A DNA stretch of 64,000 bases from Sphingomonas phyllosphaerae 5.2 (GTDB lineage: Bacteria; Pseudomonadota; Alphaproteobacteria; Sphingomonadales; Sphingomonadaceae): the NCBI RefSeq assembly GCF_000419605.1, contig NZ_ATTI01000001.1, positions 1,708,501-1,772,500 of the forward strand, read 5' to 3'. The stretch's first letter is position 1, and each line of letters opens with the position of its first letter. The notes under the pieces are model-generated. The model worked only from the letters and a program-made list of their open reading frames with translations. It ran no database searches and was not told the DNA's origin. A program made the translations under genes and the position numbers. Below are positions 24,385 through 37,267 of the stretch, piece by piece.

Positions 24385-25736
24385 CGACGAAGCGATGGAC
24401 GACGGCGACGCTGACGGTCGCGCTGCTGGCGACCGCGGGTGCCCCGGCGCAGCAAGCCGCTCCGCGACCGCAACCCGCCCCCGCGCGCAGCGCCGACGCC
24501 GCCCCCACGCGCAGCCCCGACGCCGCCTCTGCCGCGGCGCTGCTGCCGCAGACGCAGGCGCTTTATGACGGGTATGTCCGTGCGAAGAAGATGCCGGGCA
24601 TCGTCGGCGCGTTCGGGCTGGGCGAGCTGCCGACGGTCTTCGTCGCCGCGGGCGACATCTCGCTTGATCCGGGCGCTGCTGCGGCCGGCCCCGATTCGCT
24701 GTGGCGCGTCTACTCGATGACCAAGCCGGTCACCGGGATGGCGGCGATGCTGCTGGTCGAGGACGGCAAGCTCTCGCTCGACGATCCGCTCTCGAAATTC
24801 TTTCCGGCGTTCGCGAAGATGCGCGTGCTGACCAGCCCGGACACCTCGCTGGACACGCGCCCCGCGACGAAGCCGATCACGATCCGTGAGCTGATGACCC
24901 ATACGTCCGGGCTCGGCTACCAGATCAACGCCAAAGGGCCGCTGCTCAAGGAATATGAGCGGCTCGGCCTCGTTCCGTTCACTGCCAACGCGCAGACCGA
25001 GGCGCAGGCGCGGCGAACCCGCCCGGCCTCGCTCATCGCCTTCGCCGAACGTGCCGCGCAGGCGCCGCTGGTCGCCGAGCCGGGGACGACCTGGCACTAC
25101 TCGATGGGCCTCGACGTGCTCGCCGCGGTGGTCGAGAAAGTGAGCGGGATGCTGTTCGAGCGCTTCGTGCAGACGCGGCTGTTCGCGCCGCTCCGGATGA
25201 CGTCGTCGTTCTGGCAGGTCCCGCGCGCAAACATCGGGCGCTTTGCGAGCAACTATGTCTTCGTGGAGGACACACTTTCGCCGCTCGATCCCGCCGCTCG
25301 GTCGCCGTGGCTGGAGGCGCCCAGCTTCCCGTATGGCGGCGCCGGGCTGGTCAGCAGCGCGCGCGATTACGACCGCTTTCTCCACATGCTCCAGAACTAC
25401 GGCACGCTCGACGGTGTCCGGGTGATGAAGGACGCGACGGCCCGACTGGCGATGTCGAATTTGATGCCGTCCGGCGTCACCTTCGACAACGACGGGCAGC
25501 AACGCGGCTTCGGCGCTGGCGGCGTCGTCTACCTGACCGACGATCCCGCCGGCGCCAGCAAGGGCAGCTATGGCTGGGCCGGCGCGGCGGGAACGCTCGC
25601 GATCGTCGACCCGGCGAAGCGGTTCCGCAGCACGATCATGGTGAACTACTTCCCGGCCGAGAAGTGGCCGCTTGGCAAGGAAACTTTCGGCGCAATCCGG
25701 CGTGATGCGGCGCGGCTGCACGGCGGGCGCTGGTGA
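24381..25736 (+). CDS. Class C beta-lactamase-type serine hydrolase, exported
   Basis: A 451-residue penicillin-binding-protein-fold hydrolase. A signal peptide (to about residue 24, ending GAPAQQ) and a Pro/Ala linker precede the domain. The SxxK nucleophile motif is SMTK (WRVYSMTKPVTGMAAM); the second motif is HYSMGLDVL, with Tyr-Ser in place of Tyr-x-Asn; the third is GWAGAAGT in place of KTG. It is therefore an esterase- or peptidase-like member rather than an evident beta-lactamase. ATG 24381 has GAGGAG six bases upstream; ATG 24375 is also in frame. Coupled to mutY by a 4-bp overlap. Confidence 0.9.
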   Translation: MTTKRWTTATLTVALLATAGAPAQQAAPRPQPAPARSADAAPTRSPDAASAAALLPQTQALYDGYVRAKKMPGIVGAFGLGELPTVFVAAGDISLDPGAAAAGPDSLWRVYSMTKPVTGMAAMLLVEDGKLSLDDPLSKFFPAFAKMRVLTSPDTSLDTRPATKPITIRELMTHTSGLGYQINAKGPLLKEYERLGLVPFTANAQTEAQARRTRPASLIAFAERAAQAPLVAEPGTTWHYSMGLDVLAAVVEKVSGMLFERFVQTRLFAPLRMTSSFWQVPRANIGRFASNYVFVEDTLSPLDPAARSPWLEAPSFPYGGAGLVSSARDYDRFLHMLQNYGTLDGVRVMKDATARLAMSNLMPSGVTFDNDGQQRGFGAGGVVYLTDDPAGASKGSYGWAGAAGTLAIVDPAKRFRSTIMVNYFPAEKWPLGKETFGAIRRDAARLHGGRW

Positions 25737-25770
25737 GGCACAGGGCGAGAGCAAGCGTGAGGGCAGGGAA

Positions 25771-26646
25771 GTGATCGAGACCGGCTTCACGGGCGGCACG
25801 CTCGACCGCGCCGACGCGCTGCGCCACGATGCACCCGCCGTCGCGGCGCTGCTCGCCGATCCCACATCGCGGCTGTTGCTGCTGCGCGATTTCGAGCCGG
25901 TCGTCACCGATGACGGCCGGCTCGCCTGGGGTTCGGTCGCCGACGCGCCCGCCGGCGCCACCTTCGTGCTGCTCGGGTTGGGTGAGGGCCGCGCACATTT
26001 CGCCGCGATCGTACCCGGCGAAGCTCCGCCACCGCCGTACCGCTCGCCCTCGCTCTTCGCGCTCCTCGATCGCTTGCGCGGCGGAGAGGCCGCCACCTTC
26101 GCGGCGGCGCGCGCGTTGATCGATTGGCACGCGCGCCATCCGTTCTGCGCGCGCTGCGGCCACGGCACAACGCCGTTCCGCGCCGGCTGGGGCCGCGCCT
26201 GCCCGAACTGCAAGGCCGAGCACTTCCCGCGGGTCGATCCGGTCGTCATCATGATCGCCGAGCATGACGGCCGCGCACTGGTCGGGCGGCAGCCGTCGTG
26301 GCCGGCGGGCCGCTATTCTGCGCTGGCCGGGTTCCTCGAACCCGGCGAGTCGATCGAGGAAGCCGTCGCGCGCGAGATCGGCGAGGAGGCTGGCGTGCCG
26401 GTGACGGACGTGCGCTACGTCGCCAGCCAGCCGTGGCCGTTTCCGTCGCAACTGATGATCGCGTGTATCGCGCGCGCCGAGCACGACACGATCACGCTCG
26501 ACACCAATGAGCTGGAACATGCGATGTGGGTCACCCGCGACGAAGCCCGCGCGGCGCTGGCGGGCGAGCCGGGCGCGTTCGGCGCCCCACCGCCCTACGC
26601 GATCGCGCACGCCTTGCTGAAGGCATGGGTGGAGGGCGGGGCGTAG
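25771..26646 (+). CDS. nudC: NAD(+) diphosphatase
   Basis: NudC hydrolyses NAD(H) and can remove NAD caps from RNA. Zinc ligands are seen as FCARCGH and CPNCKAEHFPR; the Nudix box is complete (GFLEPGESIEEAVAREIGEE followed by AG); and the family-specific SQPWPFPSQLM follows. I choose GTG 25771 (291 residues), preceded by AGGG, though the spacing is short; ATG 25702 inside the previous gene is possible. It is 34 bases after the serine hydrolase on the same strand. Confidence 0.93.
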   Translation: MIETGFTGGTLDRADALRHDAPAVAALLADPTSRLLLLRDFEPVVTDDGRLAWGSVADAPAGATFVLLGLGEGRAHFAAIVPGEAPPPPYRSPSLFALLDRLRGGEAATFAAARALIDWHARHPFCARCGHGTTPFRAGWGRACPNCKAEHFPRVDPVVIMIAEHDGRALVGRQPSWPAGRYSALAGFLEPGESIEEAVAREIGEEAGVPVTDVRYVASQPWPFPSQLMIACIARAEHDTITLDTNELEHAMWVTRDEARAALAGEPGAFGAPPPYAIAHALLKAWVEGGA

Positions 26647-27153
26647 GTCGGTCTGCGTTGTGCCAGCCGGTTGGGTTGGTCCTGCACGTCCTGTATGGGT
26701 CGGGGGTGCGCCCGACCTATTCCTGCGACCGGGCTGCAGGAAACCGGTGCTGCACGACTGGATTCACGCAGGGCGCTGTCACCGATATCAACACCCTTGC
26801 GAAGGCTACGGGCCAGCTGGAAAAGCGATCGGGACGACGCACTCGCTCAGCCCGCTCGACCCGCTGAATACGAATCGCGATGACCTAGTGCGAGCCTGCT
26901 TTGCCTCCGGGCAAGCTTGGCACGAACGGTAATCGACAACGGAACAGGCGGGCGTCCGACCATCCGCCTCTCACACCATCGTCAATCCGGCAAAAACCAC
27001 CCCGGTCGCCAAAATCACTGTGACGAACCGCTCGCTTGCCTGAACCGGCCCGCCATGGACCCCGATACCGCCTGGATGGCAGGTAGGGCGTGTGGCCGGG
27101 AGAACGTCGCGACATTTTTTAGTATCGGCACGCCACGGACGCCCGCCTAAACC
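26647..27153. other. Intergenic region, no gene seen
   Basis: About 500 bases lie between the convergent nudC and gyrB genes. Overlapping short frames exist on both strands without start signals or motifs. Structure noted: AGGTCGG at the nudC stop (26645-26652) is complementary to CCGACCT near 26712-26719, and TTGCC/GGCAA forms a small hairpin at 26901-26914. Either could help end nudC transcription. Confidence 0.4.
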
Positions 27154-27185
27154 CAGGGCGAAGCATCCTCAGATGCTTCGCCCTG
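27154..27185 (-). terminator. Strong hairpin downstream of gyrB
   Basis: A perfect 14-bp stem (CAGGGCGAAGCATC with its complement) and a 4-base loop CTCA lies 34 bases after the gyrB stop. On the reverse strand it is followed by GGGTTTAGG, a weak T run. It is most likely the terminator of gyrB, and could also block nudC read-through. Confidence 0.65.
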
Positions 27186-27218
27186 AAGCGCCAAGCTCCC
27201 GCCGGCCTGACGCCCCGG

Positions 27219-29753
<2,535 letters not shown>

Positions 29754-30965
29754 CTATGCCTCTGCCCGGTCGCGTAACCCGGCGTAGAGCACGGCCGCCA
29801 CCGTCAGCGCGATGGCCGCGAGCGCCAGTGCGGTGCCGTCGCCGCCGGTCGCATCGTGCAGCGCACCGAAGCCTATGATCCCCGCGCCGCTACCCACCAG
29901 CGCGACAACGATCAGCGTGCCGTAGATCTCGCCATACTCGCGCAGGCCGAACAGTCGCGCGGCAAAGAACGGGAACAGGTCGTTTTCCGCGCCATTCATC
30001 AGCCCCGCCAGAAACACTCCCGCCGCGAGTGCGGCCAGCCCCAGCCCCGGTACCTGCAGGAACGCGAACCCGCCTGCCGAGACGAGCGCCACCACGGTTG
30101 CGATCCGCTGCGGGCTGATCCGGTCGATCAGCGCGCCGAACGCGACCCGCGCCGCGATCTGCGAGGCACCGAACGCGGTCAGCAGCAGCGCCGCCTCCGG
30201 CACCGAAAGCCCCCGCGCGATCCCGAACGGCACCAGTTGCGTGACCAGACCGATCGTGCCCAGATTGATGAAGAACCCGGTCAGCCCCAACCGCCAGAAG
30301 CGCGGGTCGCGCCGCGCCGTCGCGGCACTTACGCCGGCGGCCGGCGCCGATGCCAGCGGCGCGGCCGCGGTCGCGCCGCGAATTGCCAGCAACGCCACCG
30401 GCATCGCGATCAGCGTCGAATAGACCGCCAGCACCACGAATCCGCCGCGCCATCCTCCGTGCGCGATCACGGCGCCCAGGACGATTGGCAGCGTCAATGT
30501 CGCGAGCGGCAATCCCGAGGTCGCGATCCCCAACGCGAGCCCGCGATGCAGCACGAACCGCGCCGCGATCAACTTCCCGTACGCCAGTGCGCTCGTCCCC
30601 GGAACCGTCATGGCGAGGCACAGCACCAGCAGGTGATATTGCCACAGTGCGCCCGTCATCCCCGCCATCGCGAGATAGGCCGCGCCCAGCAACGTCATGC
30701 ACGAGACGATCGTCGAGCGCACCCCGACGCGATCGACGATGCGCCCCAGCCACGGCACCGCGAGACTTCCCGCGAAGCCGAGTCCGCTCGCCAGTGAGAT
30801 CTGCCCGCGGCTCCAGCCGAACTCCGCGATCAAGCCAGGAACGAACAGGCTCGACATGTTCTGGAACAACGCCGGCCCCGCACCGCTGCCCACCACCGCG
30901 CCCAGCACGATGGGCCAGCCCCGCCGCCATTCGCTGTGGTTCGTTGAGGGCGCGGTAGCGTGCAT
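29754..30965 (-). CDS. MFS transporter (tandem paralogue 1)
   Basis: About 403 residues with twelve predicted membrane helices. MFS features include FGWSRGQISLASGLG and GRIVDRVGVRS in the loop after helix 2. It shares long runs with the next gene, such as AGLMNGAENDLFPFFAARLF and GLREYGEIYGT, so the pair arose by tandem duplication. I start it at ATG 30965, ten bases after the upstream stop; ATG 31001 would overlap that gene. It looks like the monocarboxylate/oxalate-formate antiporter-like branch; substrate unknown. Confidence 0.88.
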   Translation of the reverse strand: MHATAPSTNHSEWRRGWPIVLGAVVGSGAGPALFQNMSSLFVPGLIAEFGWSRGQISLASGLGFAGSLAVPWLGRIVDRVGVRSTIVSCMTLLGAAYLAMAGMTGALWQYHLLVLCLAMTVPGTSALAYGKLIAARFVLHRGLALGIATSGLPLATLTLPIVLGAVIAHGGWRGGFVVLAVYSTLIAMPVALLAIRGATAAAPLASAPAAGVSAATARRDPRFWRLGLTGFFINLGTIGLVTQLVPFGIARGLSVPEAALLLTAFGASQIAARVAFGALIDRISPQRIATVVALVSAGGFAFLQVPGLGLAALAAGVFLAGLMNGAENDLFPFFAARLFGLREYGEIYGTLIVVALVGSGAGIIGFGALHDATGGDGTALALAAIALTVAAVLYAGLRDRAEA

Positions 30966-30975
30966 GATGCGGGCG

Positions 30976-32226
30976 CTAGCGAGCGGAAGCGTCGGCGTCA
31001 TCCGGCGCGCGATCGGGCAGGATCAGAAAGCACGTCGCGGCCAGCAACAAGGCGCCGCACCCCAGCGTCAACGCGGCGCCATATCCGCCGGTCATGTCGT
31101 GGAGCCGCCCGAACCCGATAATACCCACCGCAGTGCCCGACAGCGCGATCGGGATAGCGGTGCCGTAGATCTCGGCATAGGCGCGCAGGCCGAACAGCCG
31201 GGCGGCGAAGAACGGCAGCAGGTCGTTTTCCGCACCGTTCATCAATCCGGCGAGGAACACCAGCGCCATGATCGTCGCCAGCCCGCTCGGCGCGAACGTC
31301 AGGGCGACGAATGCCGCGGCGGAAACGATCGCGAACGTCGCCGCGACGGGTTGCGGCCGCATCCGATCGATCAGCCAGCCGACCACCAGCCGCCCGGCGA
31401 TCGCGCTGCTGGCAAACCCGGTCAGCAGCAGCGCCGCCTGCGCCGAACTCAGCTTCAGTTCCAGCCCGATCGGCACCAGTTGCGTGACGAACCCCGTCGT
31501 TGCCGCGTTGATCAGCCATGCCGACGCGACCATGATCCAGAACCGCCGGTCGCGCCGAGCCGCCGCGGCGCTCGTCCCCGGCAGCGCCGCCGCCGCTGCC
31601 GCGCTTGCGGGCAGCGCCGGTGCCGAGCGCAGGCTCAGCACGATCAACGGCAGCGCCAGCACCACGGATCCGCCCGCCAGCGTCGCGAACCCGGCACGCC
31701 ATCCGTAATGCCCGATGACCGCTCCGAGCACCGGCGCCGCGACGATCGTCGCCACTGCCAATCCGGAGGTGCCCAGCGCCAGCGCCAGCCCGCGATGCGC
31801 AACGAATCGCGCCGCGATCAACTTGCCGTAGACAAGGCTGCTGGTCCCCGGCAGCGCCAGCACGAGCATCACGACCCCAAGCTGATAGCGCCAGATCGCG
31901 CGTCCGCCGTTGGTCCCCATCGCCGTCAGCCAGAGGTACGCGACCCCGAGCAGCAGCATCGACGCGACGATCACCGGGCGCACCCCGATCCGGTCGGCGG
32001 CACGGCCGACCAGCGGCGCCATCACCGCTCCGCCGAGCGCCAGCCCCGCGGCGGTCGCGATGTCGCCGCGCGACCAGCCGAACGTCGCCTCCAGACCCGG
32101 CGTGAACAGGCTCGACAGGTTCTGGTAAAGCCCCGGTCCCAGGCCCGCGCCGAGCATTGCCGCCGCCACCACCGGCCAGCCGCCGCGCCATTCGGCAATC
32201 GCCTGGTGGCGATGGGGTAGGGGCAC
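30976..32226 (-). CDS. MFS transporter (tandem paralogue 2)
   Basis: The upstream member of the MFS pair, about 416 residues if GTG 32226 (VPLPHRHQAIAEWRGGWP) is the start. An ATG at 32361 is in frame but would run into the 3' end of recF and adds an unrelated basic sequence. Shared family stretches include YQNLSSLFTPGLEATFGWSR, GRAADRIGVRPV and AGLMNGAENDLLPFFAARLF. It follows recF by 88 bases and precedes paralogue 1 by ten, so recF-MFS-MFS-gyrB may be partly co-transcribed. Substrate unknown. Confidence 0.85.
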   Translation of the reverse strand: MPLPHRHQAIAEWRGGWPVVAAAMLGAGLGPGLYQNLSSLFTPGLEATFGWSRGDIATAAGLALGGAVMAPLVGRAADRIGVRPVIVASMLLLGVAYLWLTAMGTNGGRAIWRYQLGVVMLVLALPGTSSLVYGKLIAARFVAHRGLALALGTSGLAVATIVAAPVLGAVIGHYGWRAGFATLAGGSVVLALPLIVLSLRSAPALPASAAAAAALPGTSAAAARRDRRFWIMVASAWLINAATTGFVTQLVPIGLELKLSSAQAALLLTGFASSAIAGRLVVGWLIDRMRPQPVAATFAIVSAAAFVALTFAPSGLATIMALVFLAGLMNGAENDLLPFFAARLFGLRAYAEIYGTAIPIALSGTAVGIIGFGRLHDMTGGYGAALTLGCGALLLAATCFLILPDRAPDDADASAR

Positions 32227-32314
32227 ATGCTCGGTCAGGCGCGATGGTCCTTGGATCGGGGGAATGTCGTCACAACGCCGTAACGTCGGAAATGGTGTCC
32301 GCGAAACGATATCG

Positions 32315-33352
32315 CTACAATCCGATCCAGGTCGCGGTATCGATCGCCGCGAATAGCGCACGCTCGGTCCCGGTCATCCAAACCTGACCCAGAGGCGACA
32401 GTCGTGCGAACAGCGCCGTCCGCCGCGCCGGGTCGAGATGCGCCGCCACCTCATCCAGCAGCAGCACCGGCGCCCGCCCTGCGATTGCCGCCACCAACTC
32501 GGCATGTGCCAGCACGATCGCGAGCAGCAGCGCCTTCTGCTCGCCCGTCGAGGCGGTCGCGGCGGGCCGCGCCTTGTCGACATGCGTCACGATCAGGTCG
32601 CCGCGATGCGGCCCGCTCAGCGTCCGCCCGGCGGCGGCGTCGCGCGCCCGACCCTGTCGCAGCGCCTCCGCCAGTGTCCCGGCGTCCCCGCTCCATCCTT
32701 CCAGCGCGATCCGCGCCCGCGCGATATCGCCCGGCGGCTGTGCCGCGAGCGCGGCGTCCAGCGCCGCAACGGTGCGGCGTCGTGCCGCATCCAGCGCCGC
32801 GCCATGCTGCGCCATTTGCGCCTCCAGCGCTGCCAGCCAGTCCGGATCGAGCGCGCCGCGCGCCAGCAACCGGTTGCGGTCGCGCATCGCCGCTTCGTAG
32901 CGTGCGCCGTCGCGGGCATGCCCCGGTTCCAGCGCAAGCGTCAGCCGGTCAAGGAATCGTCGCCGTCCGCCCGCCGCCTCGGTGAACAGTCGGTCCATCG
33001 CCGGTGTGAGCCACAGTACCGCCAGCCGCTCGGCCAGGGCGGTCGCGGGGGTTGCGGCGCCGTTGACTCGAACCACCCGCCGCTCGGGCGCCGCTGCCAG
33101 CGTGCCGGTGCCCAGCGTGACACCATCCTCCAGCGTGGCGGCGATCCCGAACCCGCCCGGACCGTCGCTGCGCGCCACCTCGGTCAGCGCCGAGCGGCGC
33201 AGACCGCGACCGGGCGCGAGCAACGACACCGCCTCCAGCACATTGGTCTTCCCTGCGCCGTTCGCCCCGGTCAGCACGACAAAGCCCGCGCCCGGCGCAA
33301 GGCTGAGCGCGGCGTGGTTGCGGACATCGGTGAGGACGAGGCGGGACAGCAT
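32315..33352 (-). CDS. recF: DNA replication and repair protein RecF
   Basis: RecF loads RecA at single-strand gaps with RecO and RecR. The 345-residue protein from ATG 33352 ([13 protein letters not shown]) has the Walker [11 protein letters not shown], the SMC-like signature [16 protein letters not shown] and Walker [14 protein letters not shown]. The frame stays open further upstream but without family similarity. Divergent from rarD, whose ATG is about 240 bases away. Confidence 0.93.
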   Translation of the reverse strand: MLSRLVLTDVRNHAALSLAPGAGFVVLTGANGAGKTNVLEAVSLLAPGRGLRRSALTEVARSDGPGGFGIAATLEDGVTLGTGTLAAAPERRVVRVNGAATPATALAERLAVLWLTPAMDRLFTEAAGGRRRFLDRLTLALEPGHARDGARYEAAMRDRNRLLARGALDPDWLAALEAQMAQHGAALDAARRRTVAALDAALAAQPPGDIARARIALEGWSGDAGTLAEALRQGRARDAAAGRTLSGPHRGDLIVTHVDKARPAATASTGEQKALLLAIVLAHAELVAAIAGRAPVLLLDEVAAHLDPARRTALFARLSPLGQVWMTGTERALFAAIDTATWIGL

Positions 33353-33594
33353 GACGCGCGACGCTGGTAGGGGCAAAGCGCGGGGGTGGCGACCGTTTCC
33401 TGACGGCGCCGACCGGGGTCGGTCTTCGAAGGACCGACCGAAGCCGCTTTCGCAATCCGGGAAGCCGCCCGCAGGATCCCGGTGGTCGGCCGCGCCATCA
33501 GCCGCCGGCCACTTCGTTGGCGGCACCTCACCCGTCCCATGTCTGGCGCTCGCCACCCTTGCATCTGTTGCTGCCACCCGCGACAGCGCGCGGC

Positions 33595-34464
33595 ATGACG
33601 ACCCCCGCGACCCGCAACGGCCTGATCCTCGGAATTGGTGCCTACACCCTTTGGGGCCTGCTTCCGATCTACCTGCATCTGCTGCACGGCGTGCCGGCGC
33701 TTCAGGTGCTTGCCCATCGCGTCCTCTGGTCGCTGCTCCTGCTCGCGCTCGTCATCGTCGTGCTCCGCCGCGCGGCCGCGATTCGCGCCGCCGCGCGTGG
33801 GCGCACGTTGCTGCTGCTGTGCGCGTCGGCCGCGCTGATCGCGGTCAACTGGATGGTCTACATCTGGTCGGTCCAGAATGGCCACGTGTTGGAGGCGAGC
33901 CTCGGCTATTTCATCAATCCGCTCGTCAACGTTGCGCTCGGCACGATCGTGCTCGGCGAACGCATCGGCCGTATGCAGAAGGCGGCGGTAGCGGTCGCGG
34001 CGATCGGCGTCATGGTGATGGCCAGCGCGGGCGCCGGCGCGCTGTGGATCCCGCTCACCCTTGCGTTCAGCTTCGGACTGTATGGGCTGATCCGTAAGGT
34101 CGCCGCGATCGACGCGCTCGGCGGGCTCACCGTGGAGACCGCGCTTCTCGCTGCGCCCGCATTGGCGGTACTGCTGCTGGGGTCTGAGCCTGTGTTCGGG
34201 CGCGGCACGCAGACCGACATGCTGCTCGTGCTGGCTGGTGCGGTCACCGCCGCACCACTGCTGATGTTCGCTGCCGCCGCGCGCCGGCTGCGCTACGCCA
34301 CGATGGGGCTGTTGCAATATATCGCGCCGACGCTGCAGTTCCTGGAGGCTGTGATCCTCTTTCGGGAGCCGCTGCGCACGATGCACATCGTCACCTTCGC
34401 GCTGATCTGGATAGGTTGTGCGCTTTACGCGCTCGGCAGCCGGCCGAAGCGTCTCATTCCCTAG
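33595..34464 (+). CDS. rarD: EamA family transporter RarD
   Basis: A 289-residue inner-membrane protein with ten predicted helices made of two EamA repeats. RarD-type motifs are [44 protein letters not shown] followed by YFINPLVNV, and [17 protein letters not shown]. The substrate of RarD is uncertain (chloramphenicol sensitivity was the historical phenotype). ATG 33595 ([13 protein letters not shown]) is the natural start. The stop overlaps the end of the opposite-strand symporter gene by 11 bases. Confidence 0.9.
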   Translation: MTTPATRNGLILGIGAYTLWGLLPIYLHLLHGVPALQVLAHRVLWSLLLLALVIVVLRRAAAIRAAARGRTLLLLCASAALIAVNWMVYIWSVQNGHVLEASLGYFINPLVNVALGTIVLGERIGRMQKAAVAVAAIGVMVMASAGAGALWIPLTLAFSFGLYGLIRKVAAIDALGGLTVETALLAAPALAVLLLGSEPVFGRGTQTDMLLVLAGAVTAAPLLMFAAAARRLRYATMGLLQYIAPTLQFLEAVILFREPLRTMHIVTFALIWIGCALYALGSRPKRLIP

Positions 34465-35683
34465 GTTCACGCCGCCCGAGCCATGCGGTGGTCGCGAGGT
34501 CCATCGTCACGTTTCCGACGGTGCGAACGATGTCCGGGATCGTCTCGACCGCGACCAGCAATCCCAGCGGCGCCACCGGTGCGCCGATCGTCCCCGCGAT
34601 CGGCGCGATCGCGCTGACGTAGCTGACCGTCCCTGGCAGGCTGACCGATCCCAACGAAGTAAGCGTCGCCACCACCACGCCGATCGCGAGCGTTGCCGGC
34701 GACAGCGCCACGCCGAACCACGTCGCGACATAGATCGCTACCGCCAGGTTCATCGCCGGCCCGGTTGCTCGAAAGATCGCGACCGCCAGCGGTAGCGTGA
34801 CGCCCGCCGTGCCGACCGGCACCCCCAGTTCGCGTGCGCCTTCCAGCATCGCCGGCACGGAGGCGAGCGAGGACTGCGTGCTGATCGCCACCGCCTGCGA
34901 CGGCAGCGCGGCGCGCGCGAACCTCGCCAGCGGCACGCCCGCGCCGATCCGTGCGACCGGATAGGCCAGCAGCGTGACGATCACCCCGACGCTGGAGACG
35001 ACCAGGATGTAATGTACCAACGCTCCGAATGCGCCGGTACCCGCGCGCGCGCCGACGACCAGTGCCAGCGCAAAGACGCCGGCCGGCGCGATCCACAGCA
35101 CCCAGTCGATCACCACCAGCATCGCGTCGCGCAGCGCAGTGAAGAACCGCACCAGCAGCGCGCGTCCGTCCGCATCGATGCGCGCGATCGCGAACGCGAA
35201 AACGAGCGTGAAGATAATGAGCGACAGAAACGAGTCGCTGGCCGCGGCATGGACGATGTTGGTCGGTACGATCCCGGCGAAGAACTCGCCCAGCGGCGGC
35301 ACCGCCGGCACCTTGCCCGCTCCTACCAGCGCCGCGCGCAGCGCTGCCGCGGATGTAGCCGGCAGCGGCACCAACGCAAGGATCAGCGGCGTGACCAACG
35401 CAGCGATCGTCGCGGATAGGAAGAGGAAACCGACGTACAGCGCGATCGCCCGCCCGGCGAGGCGTCCCGCCTTCGCCGCCTCCGCGGTCGCAGCGACGCC
35501 GGTGACCAGCAGCGAGACGACGAGCGGCACGATCGTCATCTGCAACCCGTGCAGCCAGGCGGTGCCGACCGGCTCGGCGACCGCGATCGTGCCCGGCACC
35601 GTGGCCGGCGCGAACGCCGCCAGCGCAACGCCCGCCGACAGACCGATCAGCAGCGACAGGAGGATGCGGGTGGCTTGCGACAT
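34454..35683 (-). CDS. Dicarboxylate/amino acid:cation symporter (DAACS family)
   Basis: A 409-residue membrane transporter. Characteristic stretches are [20 protein letters not shown], the Ser-rich hairpin [15 protein letters not shown] and [13 protein letters not shown] at the position of the NMDGT-like substrate site, then a second hairpin [12 protein letters not shown]. The family imports glutamate, aspartate or C4-dicarboxylates with Na+ or H+. The substituted NMDGT motif makes substrate prediction unsafe. Divergent from glmM (66 bases between starts). Confidence 0.9.
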   Translation of the reverse strand: MSQATRILLSLLIGLSAGVALAAFAPATVPGTIAVAEPVGTAWLHGLQMTIVPLVVSLLVTGVAATAEAAKAGRLAGRAIALYVGFLFLSATIAALVTPLILALVPLPATSAAALRAALVGAGKVPAVPPLGEFFAGIVPTNIVHAAASDSFLSLIIFTLVFAFAIARIDADGRALLVRFFTALRDAMLVVIDWVLWIAPAGVFALALVVGARAGTGAFGALVHYILVVSSVGVIVTLLAYPVARIGAGVPLARFARAALPSQAVAISTQSSLASVPAMLEGARELGVPVGTAGVTLPLAVAIFRATGPAMNLAVAIYVATWFGVALSPATLAIGVVVATLTSLGSVSLPGTVSYVSAIAPIAGTIGAPVAPLGLLVAVETIPDIVRTVGNVTMDLATTAWLGRREPRE

Positions 35684-35749
35684 ACGGGGATTTCGCCCTT
35701 CGGCAGCTTGTGGCTATGGACGTGTCAGGCCAAGCGAACGGAAGGCACG

Positions 35750-37087
35750 ATGGCAAGAAAATATTTCGGCACCGACGGGATTCGCGGGCTGACCAACGCT
35801 GGCGCGATGACCGCGGAAATGGCGATGAAGGTCGGGATGGCGGCCGGTCGCCACTTTTTGCGCGGTGACCACCGCCACCGGGTGGTGATCGGAAAGGACA
35901 CGCGGCTGTCGGGCTATATGCTCGAAAGCGCGTTGCAGGCCGGGTTCACCAGCGTCGGGATGGACGTCACGCTCGTTGGTCCGATGCCGACGCCGGCGGT
36001 GGCGATGCTGACCAAGTCGATGCGCGCCGACATGGGGGTGATGATCTCCGCCAGCCACAATCCGTTCTACGACAACGGCATCAAGCTGTTTGGCCCGGAC
36101 GGTTATAAGTTGTCCGATGAGGACGAACTCGCGATCGAGGCGGCGATCGACGGTGACGTGACGCTTGCGCCCGCCGGCGAGATCGGCCGTGCCAAGCGCA
36201 TCGACGACGCGCGCGGCCGCTACATCCACTTCGCCAAATCGACCTTCCCCAACGACCTGCGGCTCGACGGGATGAAGGTAGTGGTCGATTGCGCCAACGG
36301 TGCCGCTTACCAGGTTGCGCCGGAAGCGCTTTGGGAACTCGGGGCCGACCTTGTCCAGATCGGCGTGCATCCCAACGGCCTCAACATCAACGACCGGATC
36401 GGCTCGACTCACCCCGCGGCATTGTCCGCGGCGGTGATCGAGCACGGCGCCGACATCGGCATCGCGCTGGACGGCGACGCCGATCGGCTGATCGTCGTGG
36501 ACGAGAAGGGCCGCGTGGTCGATGGCGATCAATTGATGGCCACGATCGCTGCCGGCTGGGCGCGCGCCGGGCGGCTGGCCGGGGGTGGGCTGGTCGCCAC
36601 CGTCATGTCCAACCTCGGGCTGGAGCGACACCTCGCGGCGCAGGGGCTGGGTTTGATCCGCACCGCGGTCGGCGATCGTCACGTGCTGGAGGCGATGCGG
36701 CGACGTGGCTACAACGTCGGCGGAGAGCAATCCGGCCACATCATCCTCAGCGATTACGCGACGACGGGCGACGGGCTGGTGGCCGCCTTGCAGGTGCTCG
36801 CCGAGGTTTGCCGCGCCGGTGCGCCGGCCAGCGAGGTGCTGCACCGGTTCGAGCCGCTGCCGCAACTTCTCAAGAACGTTCGCTTCGCGGGCGGCAAGCC
36901 GCTGGAGACCGACGACGTCAAGGCGGTGATCGCCGCCGCGGAGACCGAACTGGCCGGCAGGGGCCGGCTGGTCATCCGTCCCTCGGGCACCGAGCCGGTG
37001 ATCCGGGTCATGGCCGAGGGTGACGATCTCGCCCACGTCGAACAGGTCGTGGATCGCATCTGCGACGCGGTTCGCGCCGCCGTGTGA
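35750..37087 (+). CDS. glmM: Phosphoglucosamine mutase
   Basis: GlmM converts glucosamine-6-phosphate to glucosamine-1-phosphate for UDP-GlcNAc and cell-wall synthesis. The 445-residue protein opens [13 protein letters not shown], has the catalytic phosphoserine in [16 protein letters not shown], the metal loop DGDADR, the sugar loop GGEQSGHII and the phosphate loop [18 protein letters not shown] 35750 has GGAAGG upstream. A run of ten G follows directly after the stop codon. Confidence 0.96.
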   Translation: MARKYFGTDGIRGLTNAGAMTAEMAMKVGMAAGRHFLRGDHRHRVVIGKDTRLSGYMLESALQAGFTSVGMDVTLVGPMPTPAVAMLTKSMRADMGVMISASHNPFYDNGIKLFGPDGYKLSDEDELAIEAAIDGDVTLAPAGEIGRAKRIDDARGRYIHFAKSTFPNDLRLDGMKVVVDCANGAAYQVAPEALWELGADLVQIGVHPNGLNINDRIGSTHPAALSAAVIEHGADIGIALDGDADRLIVVDEKGRVVDGDQLMATIAAGWARAGRLAGGGLVATVMSNLGLERHLAAQGLGLIRTAVGDRHVLEAMRRRGYNVGGEQSGHIILSDYATTGDGLVAALQVLAEVCRAGAPASEVLHRFEPLPQLLKNVRFAGGKPLETDDVKAVIAAAETELAGRGRLVIRPSGTEPVIRVMAEGDDLAHVEQVVDRICDAVRAAV

Positions 37088-37097
37088 GGGGGGGGGG
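37088..37097 (+). repeat. Ten-base poly-G tract immediately after the glmM stop
   Basis: Ten consecutive G lie directly after the TGA of glmM. Such tracts slip easily in replication and sequencing. Because it lies outside the coding frame, length change would not alter GlmM. Confidence 0.95.
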
Positions 37098-37228
37098 CTT
37101 CCGCCCAGTTGCCGGTCCGCGCGTCGCCCGCCGGTCAGCGCCTTCGGGAAACCCGGCATTGACCGGGCTGTAGTTGCGAAATTTCCGCGGCGACGCTCAG
37201 CACACCGTCACGATGTACTGCCCGGGTA

Positions 37229-37261
37229 GCCCCGACCCGTGCCCGGGCGGCGGGTCGGGGC
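37229..37261 (-). terminator. GC-rich hairpin downstream of gpmA
   Basis: An 11-bp perfect stem (GCCCCGACCCG with its complement) and an 11-base loop lies six bases after the gpmA stop, between convergent glmM and gpmA. No T tract on the gpmA strand, so it may stabilise the 3' end or act as a bidirectional terminator. Confidence 0.55.
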
Positions 37262-37267
37262 AAGGCG

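Noticed and set aside
24381-25736. Serine hydrolase as an antibiotic-resistance beta-lactamase
   Set aside because: SxxK is present, but the Tyr-x-Asn and KTG motifs are altered, so hydrolysis of beta-lactams cannot be claimed.
26660-27115. Several 60-110 codon frames between nudC and gyrB
   Set aside because: They overlap each other on both strands, lack start signals and give Arg/Ser-rich products typical of chance frames.
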